From an uncultured Granulosicoccus sp. (GTDB taxonomy: Bacteria > Pseudomonadota > Gammaproteobacteria > Granulosicoccales > Granulosicoccaceae): 64,000 nt of DNA. Each line of letters starts with the position of its first letter. Positions within the stretch are counted from its first letter, which is position 1. This document shows, in pieces, positions 17,180 to 25,729 of the stretch. The stretch covers positions 124,001 to 188,000 of the forward strand of contig CANMQI010000001.1 of NCBI GenBank assembly GCA_947499955.1. The letters are read 5' to 3'. Position numbers and translations under genes: made by a program. Below the pieces are notes generated by a model. The model was not told the DNA's origin, made no database searches, and saw nothing but the letters and a program-made list of their open reading frames with translations.

Positions 17180-17250
17180 GACAGGCTGTCCCGGACAGGC
17201 TGTCAGGAACAGGTCATCCCGGTCAGGTCAACCCGGACTGGCCGTCCCTG
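17180..17250. repeat. Five degenerate 14-bp tandem repeats in a divergent promoter region
   Basis: Contiguous units start at 17180, 17194, 17208, 17222 and 17236. The first two share GACAGGCTGTC, itself an 11-bp palindrome, followed by CCG or AGG; the later ones diverge (AACAGGTCATC, GTCAGGTCAAC, GACTGGCCGTC). There are no spacers. The array fills most of the gap between the EamA gene (start 17115) and the glutathione transferase gene (start 17341). Confidence 0.7.
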
Positions 17251-17340
17251 ACGCAGTTGCCTGAACAGGGTCGCCCTGCAGCGTGAAAGCAGCTAGTGTA
17301 CTGGATACAATCCGTTCGGCAGACTCTCTTCGACACGCAC

Positions 17341-18042
17341 ATGACGACACTGACAGAGCATCCCATTACTCGTCGCTGGCCAGCAGCAGACCCGCAGCGT
17401 CTGCAGCTGTATTCCTACCCGACACCGAACGGGGTCAAGATCTCGATTGCCCTGGAAGAGATGGGTCTTCCTTATGAGGTCCATACGGTCAGTATCCGAG
17501 GCGATCAGCACACGCCTGAATTCCTGTCTCTGAATCCGAACAACAAGATTCCCGCGATCATCGACCCACAGGGACCGGGTGGCCAGCTGATCACGCTGTG
17601 GGAGTCAGGCGCCATCCTGCTCTATCTCGCTGACAAGACCGGTACGCTCATCCCCGCCGATACTCCAGGACGTGCGCAAACCCTGCAATGGCTGATGTTC
17701 CAGATGGGCGGACTGGGGCCCATGTTCGGCCAGTATGGTTACTTCACGAAATTTGCCGGCAAGGACGTCGCCGACCCCAGACCTCGCCAGCACTTCATCG
17801 ATGAATCCCGACGTCTGCTGGGCGTACTTGAACAACAGCTGGAACACCAGCCTTTCATCGCCGGTGAGCAATACACGATCGCAGACATTGCCATATTCCC
17901 CTGGCTACGCGCCGTACGTGATGTTTACGGTGCTGGTGAAGATTTTCGCATGCCAGAGTTCGAGCACACCATGAGTTATCTCGAGCGCTGCCTGCAAAGA
18001 CCGGCTGTGCAACGTGGCATGAAAGTGCCCGATATCGGTTGA
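17341..18042 (+). CDS. Glutathione S-transferase family protein (YfcG/Ure2p-like)
   Basis: From the ATG at 17341 the protein has 233 residues. It has a thioredoxin-like N-terminal domain (LQLYSYPTPNGVKISIALEE, LNPNNKIPAIIDP, ESGAILLYLADK) and an all-helical C-terminal domain with IADIAIFPWLRAV, the hydrophobic staple motif of the superfamily. The N-terminal TPNG plus asparagine pattern matches the YfcG/Ure2p nu-class, which shows disulfide-bond oxidoreductase activity. A GTG 15 codons upstream is an alternative start. It probably works in cytoplasmic redox or detoxification. It is divergent from the EamA transporter. Confidence 0.85.
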   Translation: MTTLTEHPITRRWPAADPQRLQLYSYPTPNGVKISIALEEMGLPYEVHTVSIRGDQHTPEFLSLNPNNKIPAIIDPQGPGGQLITLWESGAILLYLADKTGTLIPADTPGRAQTLQWLMFQMGGLGPMFGQYGYFTKFAGKDVADPRPRQHFIDESRRLLGVLEQQLEHQPFIAGEQYTIADIAIFPWLRAVRDVYGAGEDFRMPEFEHTMSYLERCLQRPAVQRGMKVPDIG

Positions 18043-18055
18043 GGCCCACACGCAA

Positions 18056-19729
18056 GTGCCTCCTTCACGTCACCGCCTGACATTGCAATGCAGCGATGCT
18101 CGATGCCCGCCCGTCGCACCCCGGCCACGGGCGGGCTGCGCTGATCTGCCCTTCTCTCTACGCTCTGGAAGAGCCTGGCCCGCATGCGTCGCCCTGGCAT
18201 TGTCGCTACTGCTGACGATCTCCGGCTGCCAGCGCGACCAGGAACCTACCCTGGTCAGTGAGAAACCAGACGCGGTAACCGCCTCGCCAATACCACAGGA
18301 GCAGCCTGGCATCAGTCGTTTCGGGCTGCGTGCTCGTGTGAGCTACGCCGATATCGAGGCCATCGCTGCCGATCAGCTACCGGCCTCCTATCCGGTGACC
18401 GGCGAAAAGCGTTTGTGCAAGCGCATCATCGGTATCAAGGTCTGCGGTACAGCGCAATGGGATCTGCTGATCGAGCGAACGGCGCCACTGAAGATGTCCG
18501 GTAAACAGCGCAGAATCATTGCCTCCGCCCCATTACGCTTCAGCGGCGTTGTCGGCATCCGCGGTGGCGCGGCTCAGGCACTGGGCTTGTCATCGCTTCA
18601 GGTCAACGGCGCCCTGCTCAGCACCCTCAGTTCCGGCCTGCATATGCAGACTGACTGGTGCCCACAACTGCAGGTGGACGCCAGCTACCACTGGATAGAG
18701 AAGCCCACGGCTTTATGGCGAGGCAAGTTGGACTTCGATCTCGAGGATATTGTCAATAAAGCTCTCGACAAGCAGCTGGCCACGCTGGAACCGCGCCTCA
18801 ATGACAGCATCGATTGCGCGCGCTTTCGCAAGCAGTTGACCGAACACTGGCACAGTTACAGCTTTCCGCTGGACATCCCGGCTGGCAAAGCCAATGCCAA
18901 TACGAATGCGAGTACAGATGCAGATGCAGATGCAGATGCAGCCATTGGCGTTCAACCGCAACAAGTCCACCTGAACATCGTGCCTACCGGCTTTGCCTTT
19001 TCGGGAATTCAGACCGAAACTGGCAAGCTGGGCATCGGCTTCGAACTGGAAGGCACCACGGTTGTTGCCAGCCAGGCACTGAAAGCCGAAGCGCTGGTGC
19101 TGCCACCACTGCGCAAGGTCGACTTTCAGGCCAGCCGCACAGATTTCGACCTGTTGCTGCGCGCGGACTACCAGCAGCTGGAGTCAGTCATATCACCAAT
19201 GGTCCTGAACAAGGTGTACTCGTCCGATTCTGCCGCCGGCAAGGTCAGTGTGACTCTGAATCGGATTGTGCTATCCGGAAACAGCGACGGTGTCACCGTG
19301 GCACTGGATTTCATCGCACAGTTGCCTGGTACGCGCAAGGATACACGGGGCGCTCTCTATCTGACTGCCGTCCCGGTGGTCGATGCCAATGGTCAGCAAC
19401 TGCAACTGCAGAATATCCAGCTGTCCCGCTTGATCGACTCCACGCTGTGGAACCTGATCAGCAACGTCTTCGAAAGCCAGATCATCTCGGCTATCGAACG
19501 GGCGTCCACCCTTGATCTGTCTGCACACACCCGCAAACTGGAGCAAGGCCTGCAAAGCCAGCTTCAGGACCCTGCGCGAACCGGAGGTTTGCGCGTGCGT
19601 GCCGATAATCTCGAGATACGCTTGCAGGGCATCCATGCCGAGGCCGATGCACTGGTAGCACGCACCAGGGTCAGTGCCGAACTCGATATCGATATACCAT
19701 TGACGGTACTGAAGAAACCGTTGAAGTAA
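18056..19729 (+). CDS. DUF4403 family lipoprotein
   Basis: The frame can start at the GTG at 18056 (557 residues), but the first 45 residues are unusual and the true start may lie later. A lipobox, LLLTISGC, near residue 58 marks it as a probable lipoprotein. The body shows a tubular-lipid-binding-like pattern of DUF4403, with long beta stretches (LNRIVLSGNSDGVTVALDFI, ARTRVSAELDIDIPLTVLK). Near residues 284-295 an in-frame hexanucleotide repeat encodes a short Asp-Ala run. The gene is followed 33 bp later by the DUF2058 gene. Its role in the envelope is unknown. Confidence 0.6.
   Translation: MPPSRHRLTLQCSDARCPPVAPRPRAGCADLPFSLRSGRAWPACVALALSLLLTISGCQRDQEPTLVSEKPDAVTASPIPQEQPGISRFGLRARVSYADIEAIAADQLPASYPVTGEKRLCKRIIGIKVCGTAQWDLLIERTAPLKMSGKQRRIIASAPLRFSGVVGIRGGAAQALGLSSLQVNGALLSTLSSGLHMQTDWCPQLQVDASYHWIEKPTALWRGKLDFDLEDIVNKALDKQLATLEPRLNDSIDCARFRKQLTEHWHSYSFPLDIPAGKANANTNASTDADADADAAIGVQPQQVHLNIVPTGFAFSGIQTETGKLGIGFELEGTTVVASQALKAEALVLPPLRKVDFQASRTDFDLLLRADYQQLESVISPMVLNKVYSSDSAAGKVSVTLNRIVLSGNSDGVTVALDFIAQLPGTRKDTRGALYLTAVPVVDANGQQLQLQNIQLSRLIDSTLWNLISNVFESQIISAIERASTLDLSAHTRKLEQGLQSQLQDPARTGGLRVRADNLEIRLQGIHAEADALVARTRVSAELDIDIPLTVLKKPLK
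18915..18938. repeat. In-frame hexanucleotide repeat (CAGATG)4 inside the DUF4403 gene
   Basis: Four perfect copies of CAGATG encode an Asp-Ala run in a low-complexity linker. Copy-number change would lengthen or shorten the linker without breaking the frame. Confidence 0.8.
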
Positions 19730-19762
19730 TTCAGCGACCCCGACACACACAGGACTCAGGCA

Positions 19763-20299
19763 GTGGCAAAGTCATTACAGGAACAACTTCGACAGGCGGG
19801 CATCGCCAGCCAGAAACAGGTGGTCAAGGCGCGCAAGGCGCAGAACACCAAGGAAAAGATGCAGCGCAAGGGAGCTGAGGTCGTCGATGAAGCGGCCGAA
19901 CTGGTCAAACAGAGCAAAGCAGAAACACTCGCACGCGACCGCGAACTCAACGCTCAAAGAGATCGGGCTGCCGAGCAGAAAGCCATCCAGGCGCAGATTC
20001 GTCAGATTGTCGAGCTCAACGCCATCAGCGAACGGGGCGATACCGAATACCGATTCGACCATGCCGGTGTCATCAAGACATTGATGCTGACACCAGAACA
20101 TCGTCAGGCCCTGATACGAGGGGCCCTGGCTATCGTTGGGCAAGGTGACGACCTGATTATCGTGCCGAGACAGGCCGCCGAGAAAATCGGTGAGCGGGAC
20201 CAGAGCTGGCTGGTGTTGCTCAATACTCGGGATGAAGCCGGTGAGGAGATCGAGGATGAGTACGCCGGGTATGAAATACCCGACGATCTCATGTGGTAA
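19763..20299 (+). CDS. DUF2058 (YaiL-like) nucleoprotein
   Basis: The 178-residue, highly charged protein starts AKSLQEQLRQAGIASQKQV after a GTG start, then a basic helix rich in K and R, and ends with RGALAIVGQGDDLIIVPRQA and an acidic tail. This is the DUF2058/YaiL pattern of gammaproteobacteria, annotated as nucleoprotein or polysaccharide-related without firm function. It lies 33 bp after the DUF4403 gene and converges, with 6 bp between stops, on the secreted propeller gene at 20306. Confidence 0.8.
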   Translation: MAKSLQEQLRQAGIASQKQVVKARKAQNTKEKMQRKGAEVVDEAAELVKQSKAETLARDRELNAQRDRAAEQKAIQAQIRQIVELNAISERGDTEYRFDHAGVIKTLMLTPEHRQALIRGALAIVGQGDDLIIVPRQAAEKIGERDQSWLVLLNTRDEAGEEIEDEYAGYEIPDDLMW

Positions 20300-20305
20300 T
20301 ACAGC

Positions 20306-21625
20306 CTACTTACCGTAGGCTGGCAACTCGATGACGAAGGCATTCACCGAGCCGGAGTCATACCAGTCCGAGCCGAAGACGATACGCGTGCCACTGGGGC
20401 TGATGGTGGCATGCGGTTCGCCGAAATAGGCCTTGTAGCCTCCCCGCTTTGCATCCTTTGCGAAGGAACGATGATGCGCCAGGCGGCAGACCACTTCGTT
20501 ATCGGGATCGGTATTGGCAAGGTAGATTTCGGACAGCAGTGCCGGCGCCTTGCGCTTGTTGCTGAAGAAATCAAACGAGCCGTAACCGATACTGGACATC
20601 GCGATCCAGCCCGGATTCCTGTAGGCCTGAGCGGAAACGTGAGTGCCTGATGTGGTGTAGGGGTAACCCTTCGCCTCATTGATGACAGGCCGGCACTCGC
20701 CGGTTTCCATATTGTGCACGATCAGGTGCCCGACCCCCTGCCAGAGGTCGTCATCACAGCCATTTGGCGATGGATCGAATACCGCCTGAAAAACCGCATC
20801 CTGCCCATCGTGTGTCTGGCCGATATTGGCATGCTCATGATATTTGTACATATCCTGCTTCAGCGTCACGGCTTTCATGTCAGGCTCCAGAACCTTGCCC
20901 TGTAACCAGAACCTTTCGCCGGACGGTCCCGGTATCGGGGCACTCCATGGCTCCCAGCCCTGTTCCTTGCTCAACGGTGCCTGAATGACCTCATCCGTGC
21001 TGGGACGATAGGAGAACATGAAGAATTCATCTTCACTCTTGCGGCAGCGAAAACCGAACAGATCATCGTCAAGTGACTGCATCTGTACGTCGTTGCCACC
21101 CGTCGGCAGGCCTTGCTTGCCACAGATGTCGTAGAAATCTCGCACCTTGTAGGACTTGTCATCCTTGATGCTGTAACGCTTCAGAAATCCGTAGTCCCGT
21201 GAATACTTGCTGACGTAATAGAAGGTATCCGGGTCCGTGTGGCTCCAGTAAACCTCTTCGAGATCGGAAGGCACGATATCCAGCTCACGAAACGGCTCGT
21301 AGGTCTTGCCATCTACCAGGATATGAGCGGAGTTTTCACCACCACGATAAAGCAGCAACAGGGACTCATCGGCATTCCAGGCCTGCATGGAACTGTAGGC
21401 AGGCTTGAAGACTTCGCCCTCCCGCGCATCAGTGATTCGGATGACCTTGCTGCCAAAAGCCGGGTCCTTGTAATACTTCATGAACGGTGGCTCGGCGACT
21501 GCCGGTATTGCCACCCGTTCCGTGCCGGTGAACAGGCCTTCACAAAGATTCTCGCTAGCCGCAGCATGAGTCGCTCCTGCCATGATCGACGTGGTCAGCA
21601 GCAGAGCGATAGAGAAATTTTGCAT
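20306..21625 (-). CDS. Secreted beta-propeller protein of unknown function
   Basis: The 439-residue protein has a signal peptide (FSIALLLTTSIMAGATHAAA) and an AGG ribosome site 8 nt upstream of its ATG. The body repeats propeller-like strands with W/H/D motifs such as MQAWNADESLLLLYRGG, YWSHTDPDTFYYVSKYS and HATISPSGTRIVFGSDW. The last resembles TolB/oligogalacturonate-lyase-type WD-like blades. Paired cysteines (NLCEGLF, YDICGKQ, NGCDDDL, TGECRP) suggest disulfides and a periplasmic or extracellular location. No catalytic set is evident. It lies downstream of ssb but is separated by a terminator-like hairpin. Confidence 0.6.
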   Translation of the reverse strand: MQNFSIALLLTTSIMAGATHAAASENLCEGLFTGTERVAIPAVAEPPFMKYYKDPAFGSKVIRITDAREGEVFKPAYSSMQAWNADESLLLLYRGGENSAHILVDGKTYEPFRELDIVPSDLEEVYWSHTDPDTFYYVSKYSRDYGFLKRYSIKDDKSYKVRDFYDICGKQGLPTGGNDVQMQSLDDDLFGFRCRKSEDEFFMFSYRPSTDEVIQAPLSKEQGWEPWSAPIPGPSGERFWLQGKVLEPDMKAVTLKQDMYKYHEHANIGQTHDGQDAVFQAVFDPSPNGCDDDLWQGVGHLIVHNMETGECRPVINEAKGYPYTTSGTHVSAQAYRNPGWIAMSSIGYGSFDFFSNKRKAPALLSEIYLANTDPDNEVVCRLAHHRSFAKDAKRGGYKAYFGEPHATISPSGTRIVFGSDWYDSGSVNAFVIELPAYGK

Positions 21626-21635
21626 CGGGGTACCT

Positions 21636-21666
21636 GAAAATGTGCGGCGCGTCCAAGCACGCCGCC
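21636..21666 (-). terminator. Probable terminator after ssb
   Basis: A GC-rich hairpin with one bulge (arms about 21644-21652 and 21659-21666) is followed on the minus strand by ACATTTTC. It lies 30 bp past the ssb stop and just upstream of the propeller gene. Confidence 0.45.
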
Positions 21667-21695
21667 GTGGTCTGGGCTCTACACGTCAGTAAGAA

Positions 21696-22178
21696 TCAGA
21701 ACGGGATGTCGTCGTCGAATTCCGCACCAGCCGCCGTTTTCATCGGCTCGGTGTTCGTCGTTTGCTGAGTCGGCTGCGAAGATTGCTGCGGCGCTCGTGA
21801 CGAGGTCTGATTGTAATCACTACCGCCACTGCCATCGCTGCGTCCACCCAACAACTGCATGTCTCTGGCAATGATCTGGGTCGAGTATCGATCTTCGCCG
21901 GTGTTCTTGTCCTGGTACTTGTCTGTTCGTATCGACCCTTCGATGTAGACCTGTGAGCCTTTTTTCAGGTATTCACCCGCAATCTCCCCCATGCGGTTGA
22001 ATAGTGTGACGCGATGCCATTCCGTGCGTTCCTGTTTCTGCCCAGAGGCCTTGTCGGTCCACTGTTCCGATGTCGCAATACTGATGTTGGTTACCGCACC
22101 ACCATTGGGCATGTAACGTACCTCGGGATCGGCACCCAGGTTACCAACCAGTATGACTTTATTTACTCCACGTGCCAT
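21696..22178 (-). CDS. ssb: Single-stranded DNA-binding protein
   Basis: The 160-residue protein starts [20 protein letters not shown] and carries the OB-fold pattern with [21 protein letters not shown] Gly/Gln/Ser-rich linker follows, and it ends in the acidic tip DDDIPF that recruits repair and replication partners. GAGGAG lies 6 nt before the ATG. In many gammaproteobacteria ssb sits beside uvrA; here uvrA is about 37 kb away. A symmetric AT-rich element lies 68-90 bp upstream. Confidence 0.96.
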   Translation of the reverse strand: MARGVNKVILVGNLGADPEVRYMPNGGAVTNISIATSEQWTDKASGQKQERTEWHRVTLFNRMGEIAGEYLKKGSQVYIEGSIRTDKYQDKNTGEDRYSTQIIARDMQLLGGRSDGSGGSDYNQTSSRAPQQSSQPTQQTTNTEPMKTAAGAEFDDDIPF

Positions 22179-22536
22179 GTAATTCTCCTCGTTTAGATAG
22201 CCGCCCTGTCCGTTTGGCGGTGGGGCAATTGTACCGTAGGGGTGGCTGTAAAATTGTATATTTTGCAGTTTTGACTGGCTTTGCTTACAGCGATGTCCGC
22301 CTCCCCCCTGCCCGCAGCGGTGTACCTGTGACCGTTAGCCCACTTTCCGGTATGACAGGTGTTCCTGTCCGCCACTACCTCATGCAGCACGCCTCGACCA
22401 CGACTGCCAGTCCAAACCGGAGGCGGCTCGTGGACTCCACGAGCGCGATGCTCCTGCCTCTGACAACGCATTCCGGTTTCCGTTGGCAAACTCTCGTGGA
22501 CAACGGGTTACTGGCGTCTCAAACGACACAGATTCA
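22179..22536. other. Intergenic region upstream of ssb with an inverted repeat
   Basis: The gap of 358 bp holds the ssb leader and an inverted repeat at 22246-22268 (CTGTAAAAT, 5-bp centre, ATTTTGCAG, one mismatch), a candidate promoter or operator region for ssb. A small perfect 6-bp hairpin lies at 22354-22369. No gene is supported. Confidence 0.4.
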
Positions 22537-23499
22537 TCACTGACAAGTGTGTATACCCCATGGATCCGCTGATCTGTCACTCGAATGCACAACCGATGCT
22601 CCTGCAATGACAGCCACGGCATCTGACCCATCGTAGAACGCCGGCAGGTCTCTGAGGCTGATGTCAAAACGCCGAACCTCATCACGGTGCCTGAACGAAA
22701 AACATCCATCCTTGCTGGCACTGACATGAAATCCTGACGACCAGTAACGGTGCTGACTGTTGACCTTGCAAACCGTATTACCCAGTGAATCGAGGTTGCG
22801 GTGGATCTCGATTCTGCCTTCATCATCGTTTCTGCCGACCAGATTTCGTGTGTAATAACGCCATCCCAGGTACTTGTCGGCAAGCACTCTGTGCTGCTCG
22901 TCAAGCATCTTCAGCTGTTCCGCCGTGTGATAGAGGTAGCGGGTTTCGGGATGATCAAGCACTCGAACATAAACGTCATGCGATTGTCCGACCGGCACAT
23001 GCCTGATGACTTCATCATAGAACGTTTGATCGATGAGCAAGTGAGCGTGCCCCATGTCCGGGAAGAAGACATGTCGGACGTACCCCAGATTCAGTGCGGT
23101 CTCGATATGACTCCTGACACTGTCAATAAACCGCCTGGTGATCGGAACGGCTACTTTCTTGCCACCGGATTTCATGGTCAGCTCATACCTGGCCTCAGAC
23201 TCGTTCCAACGGGCTCTGTCCATCAGACGCTTGCCACTGTGATAGATCTCGCCGAACCTCTCATCCATCTCGCGCGCACTGTAGCCCCAGCGAAAATCCT
23301 GATACCCCAGCACAGGCTCATCATCATCGGGAGCAGTACAACGCTCGTCCAGGGTCGGATCTGCAGTATCCGGATAAGCATGAGCCAAGCCGCAAAGCGT
23401 GAATACGATGAAAAGACGCAGCAGGAAACCTCGGAGCGATCCAACGATCGATACACTCGTGGCACGGCTCCGGTCTGAAAGCTTGCCCCTTGCTGACAT
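22537..23499 (-). CDS. Secreted protein of unknown function
   Basis: I do not recognise this gene. From the ATG at 23499, which has GGTGAG 4 nt upstream, it has 320 residues. It starts with a basic stretch and a signal peptide (LLRLFIVFTLCGLAHA-YPD). The mature part is charged, with conserved-looking pieces such as QDFRWGYSAREMDERFGEIY, VFFPDMGHAHLLIDQTFYDE and a cysteine pair near the C-terminus (NTVCKVN, KDGCFSF). The frame stays open 59 codons further upstream, but that would overlap the start of the divergent lipoprotein gene, so I reject the longer form. No active site is evident; the role is unknown. Confidence 0.55.
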   Translation of the reverse strand: MSARGKLSDRSRATSVSIVGSLRGFLLRLFIVFTLCGLAHAYPDTADPTLDERCTAPDDDEPVLGYQDFRWGYSAREMDERFGEIYHSGKRLMDRARWNESEARYELTMKSGGKKVAVPITRRFIDSVRSHIETALNLGYVRHVFFPDMGHAHLLIDQTFYDEVIRHVPVGQSHDVYVRVLDHPETRYLYHTAEQLKMLDEQHRVLADKYLGWRYYTRNLVGRNDDEGRIEIHRNLDSLGNTVCKVNSQHRYWSSGFHVSASKDGCFSFRHRDEVRRFDISLRDLPAFYDGSDAVAVIAGASVVHSSDRSADPWGIHTCQ

Positions 23500-23706
23500 G
23501 ACACTCACCATACGGTAGAAAATGCCACGATAACGGCGCTCGAGAATGACACTGTTGACAGAAATCAATAACAGGCCTGCTCGTATTCTTTCCACGACGT
23601 CAGCCTTTTCAACCGAGAAAAAACGACAGAATTGATCTGGCTCAAGATTCATGCAACCGATTTGATGCAGCATCATTTCCGTAGTCGTTTCACAAGGAGA
23701 CCGACG

Positions 23707-24009
23707 ATGTTGATGCCAAGGAAATATCGCTACCTGCCTCTGTCAGTCATGCTGGTCACTAGCGGATGTGCCAGCCAGAGTGCGCTGGAATCACTGAAGA
23801 ACGATGTTGACAGACTGTCAGAGCAGGTCGAACAGGCCAGCACTGAATCCGCCGAGGCCTTGCGACTTTCACAGGGCATGCAACAGAGCCTGGATGATGT
23901 AAAGCGCTCCTCGGACTCCGCCAGCAGTGATGCCAGCGCCACCCGGTCCATGATGGAACAGATGAACTCACGTCTGGATACGCTATTGGGTAATCAATCG
24001 CTGAAATAA
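23707..24009 (+). CDS. Lpp-like alanine-zipper lipoprotein ending in lysine
   Basis: AAGGAG 8 nt before the ATG at 23707 fixes the start. The 100-residue product has a signal peptide with lipobox VTSGC (Cys21). A heptad-rich helix follows (LESLKNDVDRLSEQVEQA, then Ala/Ser-rich repeats), and the protein ends GNQSLK. This matches murein lipoproteins such as Lpp/OprI, whose terminal lysine is joined to meso-diaminopimelate. The next gene, convergent with only 27 bp between stops, encodes an L,D-transpeptidase, the enzyme class that makes that bond. It is longer than E. coli Lpp (78 residues). Outer-membrane tethering is inferred. Confidence 0.75.
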   Translation: MLMPRKYRYLPLSVMLVTSGCASQSALESLKNDVDRLSEQVEQASTESAEALRLSQGMQQSLDDVKRSSDSASSDASATRSMMEQMNSRLDTLLGNQSLK

Positions 24010-24036
24010 GCTCACCCGGTGTCTCTGTCCTGCGGT

Positions 24037-25137
24037 TTACCACAATGACTCGATGGAATTGCTGGTCACCGACACCGGTATGCCGTCCCGGCGCTGTACG
24101 GCTCGCCTGACCAGCCAGGACTTCAGTCTGAGCTCTGGATGGACAGTCATGGCGTCCCTGACCAGAGCCATGGCGTGCACCAGTTGGTCGTCTTCACTCA
24201 TGTCGCTTTCCTCGAGCGGCGGGTGCACCTCGACGTACAGGCTATCGCCCTGCCATCCCACCTTGACCGACTGATCGACTATCGTGACTGTCGTTGACTC
24301 AGGTAGAAGTCGATACAGAAACTCGACATCTTCCGGGTACAAGCGAATACAGCCATGAGTCACGCGCAGCCCGATAGCCGACGGGTTGTTGGTGCCGTGG
24401 ATCAGGTACCCGGGCAGATCCAGATACAGGGCATGCCGCCCCAGGGGGTTGGCAGATCCGGCAGGCACTACATCCGGTAACGCGATACCGCGCTCGGCAG
24501 CCTCTTCGCGAATCGAAGCTGGCGGATACCAGGGCGGGTTTTCCTTGCGCGAGACCAGCTGCGCCACCGTCACGGGCGTTGACCAATCAAGCTTGCCGAC
24601 ACTGACGGGAAACGTCACGACCTGCTGAGGACTACCCGGACGCTGTGGGACGAACCAGTACAACCGTCGTTCTGGCAGATTGATGACCACGCCTGTCCGT
24701 CGAGCCTGTGGCAACACATGGCGAGTCGGCAGCAACACCATCTGCCCCCCCACCGGGATCCAGCGAGTCTTGCCGGGGTTGGCCAGCAGAAGTTCATCCT
24801 GGCCAAGATCATACGTGCGCGCCAGATCCACCAGCATGTCCCCCTCCGCAGCCGTTATTCGCTGCAATGAGCCGACGAGCGAACTGTCAACATCGTGCAA
24901 GGTGTAGGTTGCTGCCGTGGCATGCTCCGCGGCCAGCAGAACCAGCCACACCATGACAATGACACGTGATGGCCATCCGAATACCCGACCCGGCAATGGG
25001 CAAGGCCGTGGCTTGCACTGTGTATCAGACTGCGAGGCCGACGGCACCTGTACCTGAGGACACTCAGCGAGTCTGTCTCCCTCGCTATCGGTCGAGGACA
25101 CCTCGACACTGAAGGAAGATCCCCCTCGATCATCCAT
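24037..25137 (-). CDS. L,D-transpeptidase (YkuD domain) with LysM-like module
   Basis: The protein (366 residues from 25137; the exact start is uncertain) has a charged N-terminus, a hydrophobic segment near residues 58-75 and a LysM-like module (MLVDLARTYDLGQDELLLAN). The YkuD domain follows, with active-site HGTNNPSAIGLRVTHGCIRL, where the HGCxR cysteine is the nucleophile. This matches the ErfK/YbiS/YcfS group that attaches Lpp to peptidoglycan or makes 3-3 crosslinks in the periplasm. A lipoprotein with a C-terminal lysine lies directly opposite, supporting an attachment role. An extra tail of about 70 residues follows the catalytic domain. Confidence 0.85.
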   Translation of the reverse strand: MDDRGGSSFSVEVSSTDSEGDRLAECPQVQVPSASQSDTQCKPRPCPLPGRVFGWPSRVIVMVWLVLLAAEHATAATYTLHDVDSSLVGSLQRITAAEGDMLVDLARTYDLGQDELLLANPGKTRWIPVGGQMVLLPTRHVLPQARRTGVVINLPERRLYWFVPQRPGSPQQVVTFPVSVGKLDWSTPVTVAQLVSRKENPPWYPPASIREEAAERGIALPDVVPAGSANPLGRHALYLDLPGYLIHGTNNPSAIGLRVTHGCIRLYPEDVEFLYRLLPESTTVTIVDQSVKVGWQGDSLYVEVHPPLEESDMSEDDQLVHAMALVRDAMTVHPELRLKSWLVRRAVQRRDGIPVSVTSNSIESLW

Positions 25138-25327
25138 GGCTCATTATCGCCGCAAATCCGCAGATGCAATTGATATGAATCAACCCGTAACAATGCGGTA
25201 ATCCTGATGATCAAGGTTCGTCAGCTTGATCAGGGTCAATACAGAGTGCTCGTGAAATCGGCAACGTGAACGTATTCAGGTAATTGAATGCCGAATCCTG
25301 CGGTTCCCGATAAAAGGAGAAAAACCG

Positions 25328-25639
25328 ATGAACAACACAACGGACAGTGACAGACAGGGCAGCCTATGGCTGAGACTCGTTTACATGATCCTCTTCCTGA
25401 TCGTCTACAGCGTTTCCGAAACCATCGTTGTACTGACGACCGTGGTCGCCTTCATCTTTTGTCTGGTCGGAAAACCGGTTCCTCCCCGTATTCTGTATGT
25501 GGGTAGAAGTTTTGCGCGTTTCATCGAAGAGGTCATCGTGTTTCTGACCTTCAATTCAGAACAACGACCCTTTCCGTTTTCCCCATGGCCCGATGTCTCG
25601 CAGGAGATGACCCGCACATCCACGACAGATCACCCATGA
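25328..25639 (+). CDS. DUF4389 small membrane protein
   Basis: The 103-residue protein has GGAG about 8 nt before its ATG. It has two hydrophobic segments (LVYMILFLIVYSVSETIVVL, TTVVAFIFCLVGKP) and the family ending VFLTFNSEQRPFPFSPWP. The function of DUF4389 is unknown. The last residues (about PDVSQEMTRTSTTDHP) are encoded by the left copy of a 39-bp direct repeat that recurs beyond the neighbouring ATPase gene, so the natural C-terminus may have been altered. Confidence 0.75.
   Translation: MNNTTDSDRQGSLWLRLVYMILFLIVYSVSETIVVLTTVVAFIFCLVGKPVPPRILYVGRSFARFIEEVIVFLTFNSEQRPFPFSPWPDVSQEMTRTSTTDHP
25582..25620 (+). repeat. 39-bp direct repeat, left copy
   Basis: This stretch recurs at 28642-28680 in the same orientation with 37 of 39 bases identical, exactly 3060 bp away. 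The two copies bracket the P-type ATPase gene. This copy forms the 3' end of the DUF4389 reading frame. Confidence 0.85.
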
Positions 25640-25729
25640 CTGACTGAGCAGAGCGCGAAAGACAGCGCTGCCCCTTTCGCAGGGGAAATCGAACGAATGC
25701 AAACAAGGGTTTTCGGACAAGGGCTCTCT

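Noticed and set aside
17180-17250. CRISPR array
   Set aside because: The 14-bp units are contiguous, with no spacers and no cas genes nearby.
22246-22268. LexA box upstream of ssb
   Set aside because: The CTG and CAG triplets are 17 bp apart instead of 10.
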